A stretch of DNA of 64,000 nt. Origin: Vandiemenella viatica. Its lineage: Eukaryota; Arthropoda; Insecta; Orthoptera; Morabidae. Shown here one piece after another: positions 1 to 11,238 of the stretch. Numbering within the stretch: the stretch's first letter is position 1; the number at the start of each line of letters is the position of its first letter. Location of the stretch: NCBI GenBank assembly GCA_031002005.1, contig CM061919.1, forward strand, positions 31,151,088-31,215,087, read 5' to 3'. The translations under genes and the position numbers were made by a program. A model generated the notes under the pieces. The model searched no databases. It was not told the DNA's origin and saw nothing but the letters and a program-made list of their open reading frames with translations.

Positions 1-330
1 GTCTTATCGATTTATCGGCTTGGGTTACTGCAACCAATGGGTTCACAAATTCACTCTTTGTCTGTTCAATCACACCGCATTCTAACATATGGTCTATCTC
101 CTCCTGTGCCTTTCTTCTCATAGCGTAGGGAATCGGATAAGGTTTAGCCACAAAGGGTGTGACTTACTTGACTTTAAAGTTGCATTGATATCCTTTAATT
201 AAACCAGGTTTATCTGAAAATATTTCTTGAAACTAGCTGATAATTTCCTGCACCCCCACTCGTGCCTCTGCTTCATACTCGAGCTGTTGTTTCGAATACG
301 TTGAATCCTTACTGTCTTCTTTGGCCTGTG
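1..330 (-). pseudogene. Ty3/gypsy pol relic: linker and N-terminal reverse transcriptase
   Basis: The minus strand shows the linker typical of insect Ty3/gypsy pol (FSDKPGLIKGYQC) followed by the RT entry block (PYPIPYAMRRKAQEEID, MLECGVIEQ, then NPLVAV), matching the conserved EI-x-ML-x-x-G-I-I...NP-L pattern. An in-frame stop lies near 162, so the fragment cannot be expressed as it stands. It runs off the window at position 1, so the RT core with the YxDD motif is not visible. Order on the minus strand (gag, spacer, protease, RT) shows one co-linear element with the features up to 2569. Confidence 0.8.
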
Positions 331-469
331 ATAGCGGCACTTCGTCTTCGCTAAGTTCCTCACGACACAGAAATTCCTTTACCTCTCCTCTTGAAATGAC
401 TTATTTGAACAGCTTCCTCTCCTTCTGCACAAATTTTTGCCTCATAACCTATCTTCACTCTCTTCCCTT

Positions 470-785
470 CAGTTATAAATTGCAGACCATTTTCTTCTCA
501 GTCCAACTCACCATCTTCTCCGCAAGCCAGTCTACTCCCAGAATTAAATCAACCATTAACTTTGGGATAACAAATGCCTTTACTTTAACCATATGTCCTC
601 CAATCTTTCCATCTACTCGAATTTGCTGTGTGATCATCTTAATTTTACCACCATTTGCCACCGTAACTGTCATTCTTAGTACCAAGTTGTACCAAGTGAA
701 CACAAGACGCAGTTTCATTTAAAAGTACTTGAAATAGGCTTTCTGAAATACAAGACACATCCATACCAGAATCTATCAGAGATTC
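470..785 (-). pseudogene. Retropepsin of the same Ty3/gypsy element, frameshifted
   Basis: The active-site block LIDSGMDVSCISE (DSG catalytic triplet) is read from about 780 on the minus strand, and the C-terminal block LMVDLILGVDWL from about 530, the usual ILG-x-DWL end of gypsy proteases. The two blocks lie in different frames with the shift between roughly 665 and 720. Role in the family: cleavage of the Gag-Pol polyprotein. The plus-strand frame at 321-722 is only its antisense shadow. Confidence 0.75.
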
Positions 786-1071
786 CACTTGTCACGATTG
801 AAATTTTACCATAATTGTAGGGGTGCGAGATTCCTTCTGCCTTAAAGTCCCCTCTTCTTCCCACAAGTCTTCTCTTGGATCGATATGGTAAACTGATAAA
901 ACTTGTAATTCTTGAGTTGTTAAATTCATTTCAACATTTTGGTTGATGTCGAAAGAACTAGTATTATGTCACAGTAGGGTGGATTGCCGTCAAGTATTAC
1001 CTCATCTCTACCTTTCCACCTTATTGACTTCCTGTCGATTTTCTTTTCTTCTTCAATCAATTGGGACTGTT

Positions 1072-1500
1072 TTAACTTCCCACCACCTTCTTTATATGTT
1101 CTGCCATTGAAGGGTATTGATTATGCACCTCCATAACACTTCTCCATTGATGGGGCTGCTTCGCACTCTCTGTAGCACACACAGCAGCCGCGGAGGTTAA
1201 CTTATTTTTGGCCCATGTGCCAACACAGCATATACCCTGACTGTTATATGTGGTCTGACTACCACTGCACACACCTACTCTTTTATTCTTATTGATATAT
1301 TGCTGCTGTACAATTTCAACCACATCCACGCTCATCACGCCTGTCTTCCTCACTTGGGATCCATTGACTTCTATCTTCATAATTTCATTCTTTTGTAATC
1401 CTACATGTTCTCTCGTAATACGCTTGTAAATTTTGTCATTTTCTATCTCAAAAATTTCATCTTGGCCTTCTCCTCTGATTTTGTATTCTTCAACTCCCAT
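1072..1500 (-). pseudogene. Gag/protease spacer frame of the gypsy relic
   Basis: A 142-codon minus-strand open stretch between the gag and protease relics. It has no motif I recognise. Its position and orientation make it the poorly conserved gag C-terminus or spacer of the same element. No zinc knuckle (CCHC) is seen. Confidence 0.4.
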
Positions 1501-1729
1501 TTCCAGGTTACTTTCATTCTCAACTTCTAAGTCGCCTATCTCCTAACCCACACTTGTTCTCGCTAATAAAACTTTCTCGTAAGTAGTTGATCCTTCTTCA
1601 ACGTCCTTCTCAAATATCGTATCATGTAAATACACTTCTGGTTGATTCCTCCTTGCCTCTGCCGCTGTTGAGGCCCTATCAGTGGCAGGCACTAATTTAA
1701 ATGTTTGGAGCCACCTTCAGAAACCATTG

Positions 1730-2569
1730 CTACCCTCTGTTCTTCTTTCTACGGTTGGTAGTTGTGATTTTGGTACTGCCAATGCTGGTTTCTTTCCTAT
1801 TTATTTTCCTTCTGCACTCTGTCTTGGCGTTGTGAGTTTTCCGTTCCTTCCAAACTCTTCTATTCTCTTCTCTTAGGTAATTTTCCTGACAAGGTCCCCT
1901 ACCTTGAAAATGAGTAGGGTTATATTGCCCCTGGTGTCTTGCTCCCCTCTTTCTCTGCTCCTGCACATCTAATCTTCCCAACATGTCCACGACATCCTTG
2001 ATGGAACAGATTGTATGGCTAATGAGTATCAGCTGTGTATGTTTTGGTAACCTAGCAGCAATCATTCGGACATACTCTTCTTCGCTGTGAGGATGGTCTA
2101 GATATCGACCTGACGTATAGCACTGTATGAATAAATCAGTTTGTGATCCTCTTCTCGGGTCATAATGGTCACCGATCATTAATTCTGACTTTACCGCAAT
2201 TTGTCGTTCGGCCGACCAGTAAATATTAAACAAATCTGCCTTGAATTGCGCAAAGGATTTAAATTCCTCCTCCAATTTCACAGCCCATTGTCAGGGTCCT
2301 GCTTTTAAGCGTTTTATCACTATACTCATTTTCTTATTCTCACTAGCAGCTACAAAAGGTGGAAAATTTTCAAAATGTTTAATGAACTTAACAGGATGAA
2401 TGCCATTTTGGTCAGAAAATTGTTCCCAACATATCTTTTCGTCACTATAATCAATAGGAATCATGGAGCCCTTTCCTGTTAAATGATACCTGCAGATCTC
2501 TTCCTTCACTAAACTGGGCACTTGTTTTAATACCTCTTGCTTTATAACTAAAGGGGCCTGCACCTTCAT
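1730..2569 (-). pseudogene. Gag of the Ty3/gypsy relic, one in-frame stop
   Basis: About 280 codons read in one frame from 2569 down to 1730, broken only by a TGA at about 2291-2293. The N-terminal part has the capsid pattern of insect gypsy Gag (IHPVKFIKHFENF, then VIKRLKAGP before the stop; QWAV...FKADLFNIYW after it). The C-terminal part is lysine/arginine rich, as expected of a nucleic-acid-binding tail. The frame also continues upstream of the ATG at 2569 until it meets the LTR-like block, so the true start is lost. Family role: virus-like particle formation. Confidence 0.7.
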
Positions 2570-2590
2570 TCTTTCATCTACAAGTACAAC

Positions 2591-3011
2591 TGTGGAAATA
2601 ATTTTGCATTAAATTATTGTGATTAAGTATCTTTAATTTCCATTTATGACTGTTCTGTAATGATGATGAATGATTATGTATTAATTCTGATTGTTTTTAA
2701 TATGTTTCAATTGTTTAAGTATTGTTAATGTTCAAGAATTGTCTGGCGGAAGCTTTTGAAGTGTTCTAGAAATTTCGGTAGATCTTATATAAAGCGATCA
2801 TCCAATACAGAGAAGTTAGTTTTCTCGCCAGAGTTTTTCACTGACTGTAATAACTCTGGAAGGAGTGTTGTATGCAATCTCTGGATTGTATCTATGCATT
2901 TAAACACTATTGTTCACGTCAAGTTTCTTTAAGAATAAAAACAAGTCTAAACTGAAATACATTGTGGACTACTCAATTATCGTATTAATTAAACCATGAA
3001 CAATCTTATAA
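2591..3011 (+). repeat. LTR-like block (TG...CA)
   Basis: The block begins TGTGGAAATA and ends CTTATAACA, has a TATATAAAG box near 2787 and AATAAA near 2934, spaced like U3, R and U5 of an LTR read on the plus strand. It abuts the minus-strand gag relic without a primer-binding site, so it is more likely a solo LTR of another element than the gag element's own LTR. No target duplication was found at its edges. TTATATAA is near-palindromic, so orientation is uncertain. Confidence 0.35.
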
Positions 3012-4520
3012 CACCGTATGATGGTCGTTGAAGCATGCAACGAGTTTACGGTGTGGGAAACTTGCGGCACTCACTAGTTTCCAGCTAGGGCACCATGGGT
3101 TTGCCAAATTGATGCCTGGCTCTTGTGTACTAGGCCCCTGCATCTCGGTATAAACTATTTAGCTGTTAGTGTTGTATTTGAAACTGGCAGATGAACTGAT
3201 GGATGAAACGTATAATAGAAGAAGTGACATGTCCAATCTACCGTGCACCTTTCCCCAAAATCCACAAGGCTTGAAATCCTATAGGTTCTATACTTTCTGC
3301 CTTTGGGCCAACAAAGAGATTGGATTTTGCATTTGGCATATCTCCTTCAACCATTTGTGAAGAAACTCCAGCCGTAAACCAAATATACTCCATTTCCTGT
3401 ATCAACTGTCTACACTGTCCACCTATATCCAAACACCTTCCTGTTCACCATCAATTTAAGTCACTTCAGTTGGTTGAGAATGGGTGCAGAGAAATAGGCT
3501 CCTAAAAAGTCCCATATTTGTATCAAGTTGATGTGATTGGAAGTTCAAGAATTATTTGATGTGATTATGTTTTCCCCAATCAGTACTGGGAATCCCAGAA
3601 ACATGAGTGGCATGAATACTATCCACTTTGAAATGACTTGCAGTCAGAGAGCAAATTGTGCTTGACAAAGAAAGCCTGAAAGGAATAAGAATATCAATCA
3701 GCATTTCTCCAGCTACCTGCACAACGTGGGAACAGGACACAACTGATCAGGTAACGAAAGTAAGTGCAAGCCGACTGTCCTGCTGATTTGTCTGGTGACT
3801 TCAGACAATATAATATTCTTTTGAATTAAACATGCTACACTGAACAATTTAAGATCGTTTCCAAATTGATAAAAGGAATTTTGAAAGTAAAAATTTCAGA
3901 GCATAAAGAGAGAAATCAAAAGCAGAATGCAGATAGAACTGAAGCAAAACTCCCAGGAAATGGGGACAGCTGTGGTCTTTACCAAGTGAGTAACCAAATT
4001 AGAAACCCATGCAGGACCACCAAGTTTACCCAGGTATCAAATCCGTACATGCCAGGTGTCCTTGGAGTGTGTAGCCTGCTTGTTTGTCATGCGACTTGAA
4101 CCAAAATAATATTTCTTCATGTGAAATACACTACAATGTACAAATAAGTCCATTTTAAGGTCATTAAAAGTACATTTTGAAAAACTGATACCTTGAAAGG
4201 GAAAATTTCAAAGTACTATGAGAAATTGACATCAAAATGCCACATGTCTCACCACCTATGTAAATAATGTTCTTAACCAAAATATTGTAAAGAGTGTGTG
4301 TGCGTGTTCATCTGGCCCTCCTGCCTTTTTATCTATTATAAGTGATATGTGATAAGTTTTATCCCTTTCCTTTCTTATTTTCATTGCCTGATAGCAGTTT
4401 CATTGTAACCATTATCCAATTAACAAGTATATTTATAAAAGTACGGACACAATGAAATGAACTGTGTCTAAGTAGTAAACCTGTCACAATTAGAACAACC
4501 ATAATTAAACTGAATGGGAT
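3012..4520. other. Unassigned AT-rich stretch with a degenerate direct repeat
   Basis: No coding similarity recognised. A ~40-bp imperfect hairpin (ACACCGTA...TACGGTGT) sits at 3010-3055. About 3750-3960 and 4060-4260 are diverged direct repeats of one ~210-bp unit, and a third partial unit may start near 4260. Short open frames at 3169-3505 on both strands overlap each other and have no family pattern. Confidence 0.4.
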
Positions 4521-4526
4521 ATAATA

Positions 4527-4853
4527 ATCATCATCATTATTATCATTGGGGACCATCTCCAGTTTCCCGGGTGTGGTTTACGAGCCTTGGCTGTTATAGA
4601 TGATCATTTTCCACTGCCTCCTATCCAGAAAAGTTTCTCTGTCCGCGATGTATTCCCAATTCAAGCCTCTTCTCTCTATGTCGTCCTTCAGTTGGTCTGT
4701 CCATCTTCTTCTTGGTCTTCCCACTGGTCTTTTGTCCATTATCCTTTTTTCCAAATAAGTTTTTGGTAGTCTTGTACTAGTCATTCTCTTGACATGCCCA
4801 AACCACCGAAGTCTTGATGAGAACAAAATAATTAATGGCAGTTTGGTGACCAA
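4527..4853 (-). pseudogene. LINE 3' end (RT C-terminal tail)
   Basis: Minus-strand frame with the common tail of RTE/CR1-like endonuclease-reverse transcriptases: RLRWFGHVKRM, then RPVGRPRRRWTDQLKDDIERRGL and a final DRRQWK. The element ends in a GAT/AAT-rich tract (plus 4527-4550), the usual microsatellite-like 3' tail of such LINEs. It is truncated at its 5' side near 4853, typical of incomplete target-primed reverse transcription. Confidence 0.85.
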
Positions 4854-5273
4854 TTAGAAATAGGAGAAGAAATAACATATTTTGAACTAAAGTGGTGAAG
4901 GAAGGTAGGAAGGAAGGAAAAGGAGGTAGAAATGTAGAAGTTATTTATCAATAACTACTTATCAAGCACTCTCCAGCAATCCACAACCTTGTGTCTGCAG
5001 CTTCATACAGTTCAATAGCCCTGTTTTTTGTGTATAAGGAATGGTCATTAATACATAACACAGAGCTTAGCAATTAAAACTAAAAATAGTGTAACTTCTC
5101 TAATTTGAACTTTTTTAATTTGAATTTTCAATTATTCAAAACTTTTTTTCTAGCCCCTTGAATTTAGTATTCAGCTGGTGTTAAAAATGAGTCTTATAAT
5201 TAAAGCAATTATTTTGTTAGTTAAAAAACAATCTGTTTGTATTTAGGAAAAAGACATGTAATTCTAATGTAAA
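4854..5273. other. AT-rich intergenic stretch
   Basis: Holds a short GGAAGGAAGG tract near 4905-4925 and otherwise AT-rich sequence. I see no gene, TE end or repeat. Confidence 0.5.
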
Positions 5274-5861
5274 TTGAAACATATTTTACTTGAGCACTGT
5301 CTGGTAAGAAACCCATCTCTTAAAGTAATCGAGCCTGTAGAGGCTCAGCATGCAGAGGCTCAACATGTGGAGGCTCATGCTACAGAGGCAGAAAGTAGAG
5401 ATAGTGGGTTGGAGGAAGTTGAGAAGGATGGGTGTGAGCTGGTAACAAGTCATAGGAGAATATGGTTAGTAGGATGAAGAATCCAGACACTTCTGATTTT
5501 GTGGGGAAAAATAGGTTTGACCTGTTGTCAGAGTCAGGAGGAGAAGAGCCCCATGTAGCTGCAGGAGTAGGTAAGACGCAGCAGGTATTTAGGAATAACT
5601 GGATCAGTTAGGCACAGGTTACCAGGTCACAAATTTTTTCAAACCTAGTACAACATTATGTCAGGTAATAGAGGGTATAGGTTCACTTTGTAGGAGTTTC
5701 ACTAAAGACGATAGAGTAGTGATAGTGGGCGGTGCGGGGAATAGTATTGATAGAAACGCGAGTTATAGTATAGAGTGTGACCTGAGGAAGGTGGTGAAGG
5801 AGGTGCAGCATACCAGGGTGGAACTCGTGCAGGTCCTAAGTTACTATGACCGGCCACAATT
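5274..5861 (+). pseudogene. CR1-like LINE ORF1, 5' part (SGNH/esterase-like)
   Basis: From about 5650 the frame reads a long uninterrupted stretch (VVIVGGAGNSIDR...RKVVKEVQHTRVELVQVLSYYDRPQ) resembling the SGNH-hydrolase-like domain in ORF1 of CR1-type LINEs. It stops abruptly at the AATT at 5858-5861 and resumes at 8755. Upstream, 5274-5477 is a short frame with three 15-bp EAQH-type repeats that may be the ORF1 N-terminus; frameshifts separate the two. Family role: ORF1 protein that binds the element RNA. Confidence 0.65.
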
Positions 5862-8754
5862 CGGAGGCTTACAGTCATAACAGCGCATCTACAAAATTGG
5901 CCATTTTGACATATTTACACCACTATTATTGTGAAGAACCAATCTATCCAATGGAAAAACACTGGGACTCCTATCTTTAACCGTTCAGAGATAATTTGTA
6001 GCGTATCTACAATTTCACTTTACTGTTTATTGTGAAAATGATGTATTGCCTTTTGCGTCATTTCGGCTCTCTTTGCAGTACTGTATTGTTCAGTGACAAA
6101 AGAGCGTATCTCCAGATATTATTAAGGAAAAACGTTGTGAGTAGGATTTCTGCTACAAAAATTTGTCAGATATGAGTGCTTTTACCTTAATTTAATGCAC
6201 ACCTCATAAATTATTAACAGTATTTATTTTTATTCGATTCTTCACGATATTCCCTATGTAAATTGTTGTTTAATTTTTTCCCTCTATCATTTCTTCAGAA
6301 ATCTTTAAATATTCCTCCTCAGCCAAATATTGAAGCACAAACAATCGATATTGGCGATCAAAATGTTTTCTTACAGGAAAGAACCAATCAGTTCGGAATT
6401 TTAGGTGGTGGTTGACCTGTACAGACCTGCTCGTAAGTGAAAACATTGGAGTAGAGAATGAGATAAAAGTAAAACGCAGACGAGTGGCTCAGCCTGAGAA
6501 ATGGAAGAAAATTGGTAGAAAAATTAAACGGTAGTCTGGAAACCGTATTATTCTTTCAAAAGCAAATATGTTCCTGGGTGGTCAGTTAAACCAAAAGATT
6601 GTTGAAAGTGCTCGAGAAAGTGCAGCTTTAATTTTACTGAGGCTGACAGATTAAAAATGCACCAACAATTTTGGAATCTAGGTGATATAAACAGCAGCGT
6701 TTGTGCGTCAGTTCTCTTTTAGAAAAGATGGACAAGCAAACTACTATGACTTCTGAGGGTTCGTCCAGGAGAAAATTTACAAATTAGTACTTTCTAATCA
6801 AAGATGATCAAAGTTTCGGGTTTGCCAATCATTCTTTCTTACTACATTTGATTTGACTGAATCATGACATTCATACGCCAGGTTCTGTTAAAAAGGTGTG
6901 AGCACAATATCATTTCCAAACATGAAAGAGGACGTCACAAACCAGTAGTAGCTACATCAGATGCTGTCACAGAAAGAATTGGATCTCAAATTAAAAGTGT
7001 TCCAAAACTCCCTTAACATTATGCTAGGAAGGATTCGGAAAAAGAGTACTTGCCACGAGATTTAAATCTTCGAAAAATGTACGAAATGTATGTGGAAACT
7101 TGCAAAAACGGTAACGCAACCCCTGAAAAGGAATCTTATTATCGACTAATATCTAAGACAGAAAGTAATCTATTTTTCCATATACCAAAAAATGATTTGT
7201 GTGATACATGTTACAGATTCTCTCGCATGAATGTCAGAGAGAAAGAAATTCACCTCTCAGAACAGAATGCTCGTATATCTCGTAAGTGTTTAGCAAGGGC
7301 TCTCTCTGAAAGACCACATCGGGATGGAAGCTGCAACAAGAAAACTCATTTATCTTAATTTGATCTGGAAGCTGTCTGCTACTTTCCAAAGACAAATGCT
7401 AAAGCGTTGTTTTATCATCGAAGACTTGCTGTCTACAACTTCAAGAGAAGCTGCATTTGGCATGTGGAGTGAAAGGACCGCCAAATGTGGATCTAGAGAA
7501 ATTTCTTCATGCTTATTCAATTATTTAGAACAAAATGCAGAAGGGAAAGATTGGAACTTCTTTTCTGATACGTGTGGAGGGCAAAATAGAAATGCAAATG
7601 TGTCTGGTATGTTCCTGTATGCTGTTAAGCACCTTGATATCCCTGTTATAAATCACATGTTTTTTGAGCCAGGTCACTCTGTTCATGCCTCGATAGAGAG
7701 AGAAAAAACTGTTGGATATCTGTGATCCATCAGGATGGTTCACTGCCATGGGAATGACGAATAAAAATATCATGTCATTAAAGTTCAGCAGAATAATGTA
7801 TTAAATTTCCCAAAACTGAGACGTTTCATGATAAAATACAGAAATGTTAATAGTGACGAAAATAATGTCAATTGGCTGAAGATAATGTTTTCTTTACGGT
7901 ATTGAAAGAAGGCTGAGTGCATTTACTTTAAATAGAACCATACTACTGAAGAATTTAAAAGACTCGATTACCCCGCAGAACTAAAAACAAGGCTGTAAGA
8001 ATCTTTCATGCTTAAGTCAGCTTATTCCTCTCCAATTCCAATACAGAAAGATAAACTCAAGGACCTCCTAGATCTGTGTAATATGGGAATCATACCCGAG
8101 CAGTATCACCTCTTTTACAAATCATTAATAGTAGGTAAGCCTACTGCAGCTGACGAAGGAACAGAAATGAGTGCTGATGACGATAGTGACTAAAGTGTAA
8201 TAATATATTTAATTAAGGTTTTTACAACTCTCTCACTGACAATTTTATAAATATGTGTGTTGGGATTCTCATGTTTTTTTTTTTTTGCAATTTTATTATT
8301 GTAATTATCTTTATGCAGTGTTTAAAGACGAAAGACGGCCTAAGTATGTCCCATGTAACTCGCGAAGCACTGTGAAATACTTTAAAATGTCTAAAATAAA
8401 TTGTTTAATAGTATTAATCAAAATTAAAACAAAATAAATTCTTTTAAAGGGTGCATTGTTTGGTTTTGTAATTACAACTCTATAGGACGTAACTACCCAG
8501 ACCACCAAGATGTTTAAAGTCAAAACAACGTATCTGCGACATTGTTCACTCTTTTGTTCCGCAGTACCTATTGTTACAGCTTATAAATTGTTGGAATTAT
8601 GTGAATACATTCTAAGGACCATGAGGTATCACAGCTACAAGCGGCTTAACCTTAGATGGTGACAATGGTAGTGTTTCAACAGATGCATAACTTCTTTTGC
8701 CTTTTTCTCAAAACACACATTTTGTACATACGTCGTTATGACTCTAAGCCCCCG
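5862..8754 (+). mobile_element. Sola2-like DNA transposon nested in LINE ORF1
   Basis: The left end CGGAGGCTTACAGTCATAAC and the reverse complement of the right end (CGGGGGCTTAGAGTCATAAC) match at 18 of 20 positions, then diverge. Both ends are flanked by AATT (5858-5861 and 8755-8758), a 4-bp duplication. Joining the LINE at one AATT gives an open frame across the site, which independently supports these exact ends. The body holds one decayed transposase. Four-bp duplications fit the Sola superfamily; the subgroup name is from memory and tentative. Confidence 0.8.
6440..8193 (+). pseudogene. Sola2-like DDD transposase, multiply frameshifted
   Basis: Blocks of one arthropod transposase family are seen in order. 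They are RRVAQPEKWKK (~6480), RLKMHQQFWNLGDIN (~6645), ERGRHKPVV (~6930), LPRDLNLRKMYEMYVETCKN (~7050), FHIPKNDLCDTC (~7185), and REAAFGMWSERTAKCGS followed by FFSDTCGGQNRN (~7440-7590, likely holding a catalytic Asp). EPGHSVHASIER (~7665) comes next, and the tail KLKDLLDLCNMGIIPEQYH ends at a stop at 8193. Several stops and shifts, mainly before 7050 and at 7726-8000, make it inactive. The family is known to me mostly as unnamed insect proteins; assignment to Sola2 is inference. Confidence 0.7.
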
Positions 8755-8990
8755 AATTGAGTTATGCTGTGAGGCGTGTAAATGTGGAAACGGTAGTACT
8801 AATTGGGAAAGGCATTAGTTCCGTTTTGGGGGTTGTGCCTGTGAACACCATTGGTAGGTGGGGTTTCGCTAGGCATGGCCTACACCTCAATAGGAGGGGC
8901 AAGGGGGTACTTTCTGAGTTGTTAACTAAAGCAGTAAAGGAGCCCATTTCCAGTGATGATGGGGTCAGGACTGTGCCTTTTTCAGGTTAG
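8755..8990 (+). pseudogene. CR1-like LINE ORF1, C-terminal part
   Basis: Continues the interrupted ORF1 in frame from AATT. It contains RHGLHLNRRGKGVLSELL, the H-containing last block of SGNH-like ORF1 domains. There is no ATG here; the frame is a continuation, not a new gene. It ends about 60 bp before the endonuclease frame, as ORF1 and ORF2 do in CR1-like elements. Confidence 0.8.
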
Positions 8991-9049
8991 GGGCTGCTAG
9001 CGAAGGGATGGAGATAGATGATTAAAGTGTTACTAACTGTGTATCCACG

Positions 9050-9720
9050 ATGAGAAAAATCACAGATGTTAAAGAAATAGAGGAAGTTGCTGAAACAATA
9101 ACTGATTGGGGTAACACTGGGAAAGAGGAGGTAAATGCTAAAAATATACAGCCAGTACTAAGGGTGTTGTTGGTGAACAGTAGAAGTATAATGAACAAAG
9201 TAATCGAATTTGCAAACTTAATTGAAATACATGAGCCACAAGTAATAATAGGGGTAGAGAGTTGGTTGAAAGAAGAAGTACTAGACAGTGAGGTTTTTCC
9301 CGATAGTTACACAGTGTATTGCAGAGATGGGGAGCAATTGGTGGAGGAGTTTTCATACTAGTAAACAAAACCTACCACTGTTCACTGGTGTTCATAGATC
9401 ATGACCATGAGTTACATGGGGTAGATTTCTGGGGTAATAAAAAAGAAAAAAATCAGGGTGTTAGCTACTTACCACAGTGGAAGAATGGCAGATGAAGATG
9501 AGGCTCTTGCGGGGAAATTAAATTCATAATCAGATTTCAGAGGTCAGAATAGAATAGTCATTATTGGTGGGGATTTAAATTTACCAAGTGTAAATTGTGT
9601 AGGAAATAAGATTAATAACACAAGGGAACAAAGATTTGCAAATACTCTAATAAGGAAAGGAGGATTTACACAAGTGGTAGAGAAGAACACTAGGGGACAG
9701 AATTCACAACACCCCTCGCC
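9050..9720 (+). pseudogene. LINE ORF2 apurinic-type endonuclease domain, 3'-truncated
   Basis: Starts with an ATG at 9050. LLVNSRSIMNK, PQVIIGVESWL and DSYTVYCRDG match the first half of a LINE endonuclease; after a frameshift near 9355, VIIGGDLNLPSVN (~9560) and NTRGQN (~9690) give the second half. The E of ESWL and the D-x-N of GDLN are the expected catalytic positions. Homology stops right after NTRGQN, where another repeat begins; no RT follows, so ORF2 is truncated. Confidence 0.8.
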
Positions 9721-9832
9721 TTTCAATTATGCTACGTTCTACACACGAATACCATATGGGACAGCATAACTAGTAGGTGGTATTCTAAATTCATGATAAA
9801 ATAGACCTCTCATACCCAGCACATTACCCAAA
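9694..9832 (+). repeat. Repeat shared with 24528-24680 (opposite strand)
   Basis: From GGGGACAGAATTC to CCCAGCACATTACCC this stretch matches the reverse complement of 24528-24680 over about 135 bp with few differences. It starts inside the endonuclease coding region, so it is either a separate element that took over the 3' end of the LINE or a duplicated piece carrying it. Confidence 0.65.
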
Positions 9833-10514
9833 TAAAATATTCAATGTGCTCTTAGGTCTCAGATTTTGTTCATATTTTTTATGTGTATAGATACCTAAGA
9901 GATATGACCATAGGAATTTTTTATCTCAAAAATTGGCTTCAGGAAAAATATTTGAAATTTGCACATTTCAAGCGATTTATCCCACGATTGTGTTGGCATC
10001 AAATCGCAGAAAATGTTGTAACTCGCTTATTTCTGGAACAACATACATCATTTTGGTATCAAATTAAAGCTAATTATTAATACTTTCTAACTAAGTAATA
10101 ATATTCACACAAAAAATGTTATAAATAATTTTGGGAGCCCTCAAAGTGAAAATTTTGGTTTTTAAAAGTGTTGCAATAAATTTGCAATAACAGGCAAGTA
10201 CCAGTAGACACATACTTTAAATTTTAGCAAAAGCTCTATCTCAACATGTGTTTTCAGCTGTAAAAAAACTAAAAGGGCGTTTTTAGTGGTTGTTAAATAA
10301 TGCAAGTTTATTGTTCTCTGCTGTTTAACGGTGATTATGATTTTTTAGCTGCTACTAGGCCTTTAAAAAAGGACTGAATTTTAGAAACAAGGTAAAACAA
10401 TATTTAGAGAACATATGAATAGGCAAATTAACCTATGCCAAGCTATTAATTGTTTAACCACTTTATAACATAAAACTTTTAATTAATTGCATTGTACACT
10501 CGCAGAAAAATTAC
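9833..10514. other. AT-rich stretch, nothing recognised
   Basis: No open frame with family similarity, no clear repeat ends. The frame at 9883-10080 looks incidental. Confidence 0.5.
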
Positions 10515-10920
10515 TTGGAATGTGAAACGTGAAGTTTAGAATAAAATACCATGTAACAGATGATGTTCCAATGGATCAACATGCAAACAAAAATTTAAAA
10601 TATTAAAGAATTTCATTTTAACAATTAATACATGTTGTATGGATGCTGATTTATAAAAAGTTTGTAATTGATTTGCAGCCATTATTTTCTTCCAGAATGT
10701 ATATGTTCTTCCTGAAATTAACGTTGATACGGACACTGGTAATTCTTCAAAGAAGTATCCAAATATCTATCTCGATATGTCTTTTTGAAAATCATGATTA
10801 TCATTGCCATTACTGTGACTGTTTATTTCTAGAAGTAAGCTCTACTTGGTAGCATGACTAGTTCTAAAAGTAGAATTCTCCCCGCCTTTCCCTAAATTTT
10901 CATGGCAAGTTCAAACATTT

Positions 10921-11040
10921 TTCAACCTGTTCTAACATGTTGAAACATATTTCAACTGGTTCTAACCTGTTGAAACATATTTCAACTGGTTCTAACTTGC
11001 TGAAACATATTTCAACCTGTTCTAACTTGTTAAAACATAT
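10921..11040 (+). repeat. 30-bp tandem repeat, four copies
   Basis: Four consecutive units of exactly 30 bp with the pattern TTCAAC-x-x-GTTCTAAC...GAAACATAT. The spacing is perfect, with up to about five substitutions between units. It lies inside the inverted-repeat element, a possible subterminal protein-binding array. Confidence 0.9.
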
Positions 11041-11238
11041 TAGGTGAAGAGGTAACACAAAGAACCTGCCCTGTCTCAGTTAGTGTTCAACTGTTTAGAA
11101 ATATTGGGGTAATGCTATAGTAGTGATTAATTATCAGTATGCAATCATAGTATTCGTGTAGTACTCTAAATCCCTAAGCCTTTTAATGAAATGTATCATT
11201 TAAAAGTGAATTATATTTCAGTTTAAGTTTTGATAAAA

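Noticed and set aside
321..722. 133-codon plus-strand frame
   Set aside because: Antisense shadow of the retropepsin relic.
2591..3011. LTR belonging to the minus-strand gypsy relic
   Set aside because: No primer-binding site between it and gag, polyadenylation signal only on the plus strand, and the gag frame runs straight into it.
3169..3505. Overlapping 61-64 codon frames as genes
   Set aside because: They overlap on opposite strands and show no recognisable motif.
10500..10530. Left flank of the 10.5-kb element as continuation of the palindrome
   Set aside because: Only a short weak resemblance (CTCGCAG...AATTA) to the right flank at 24320; not enough to extend the arm.
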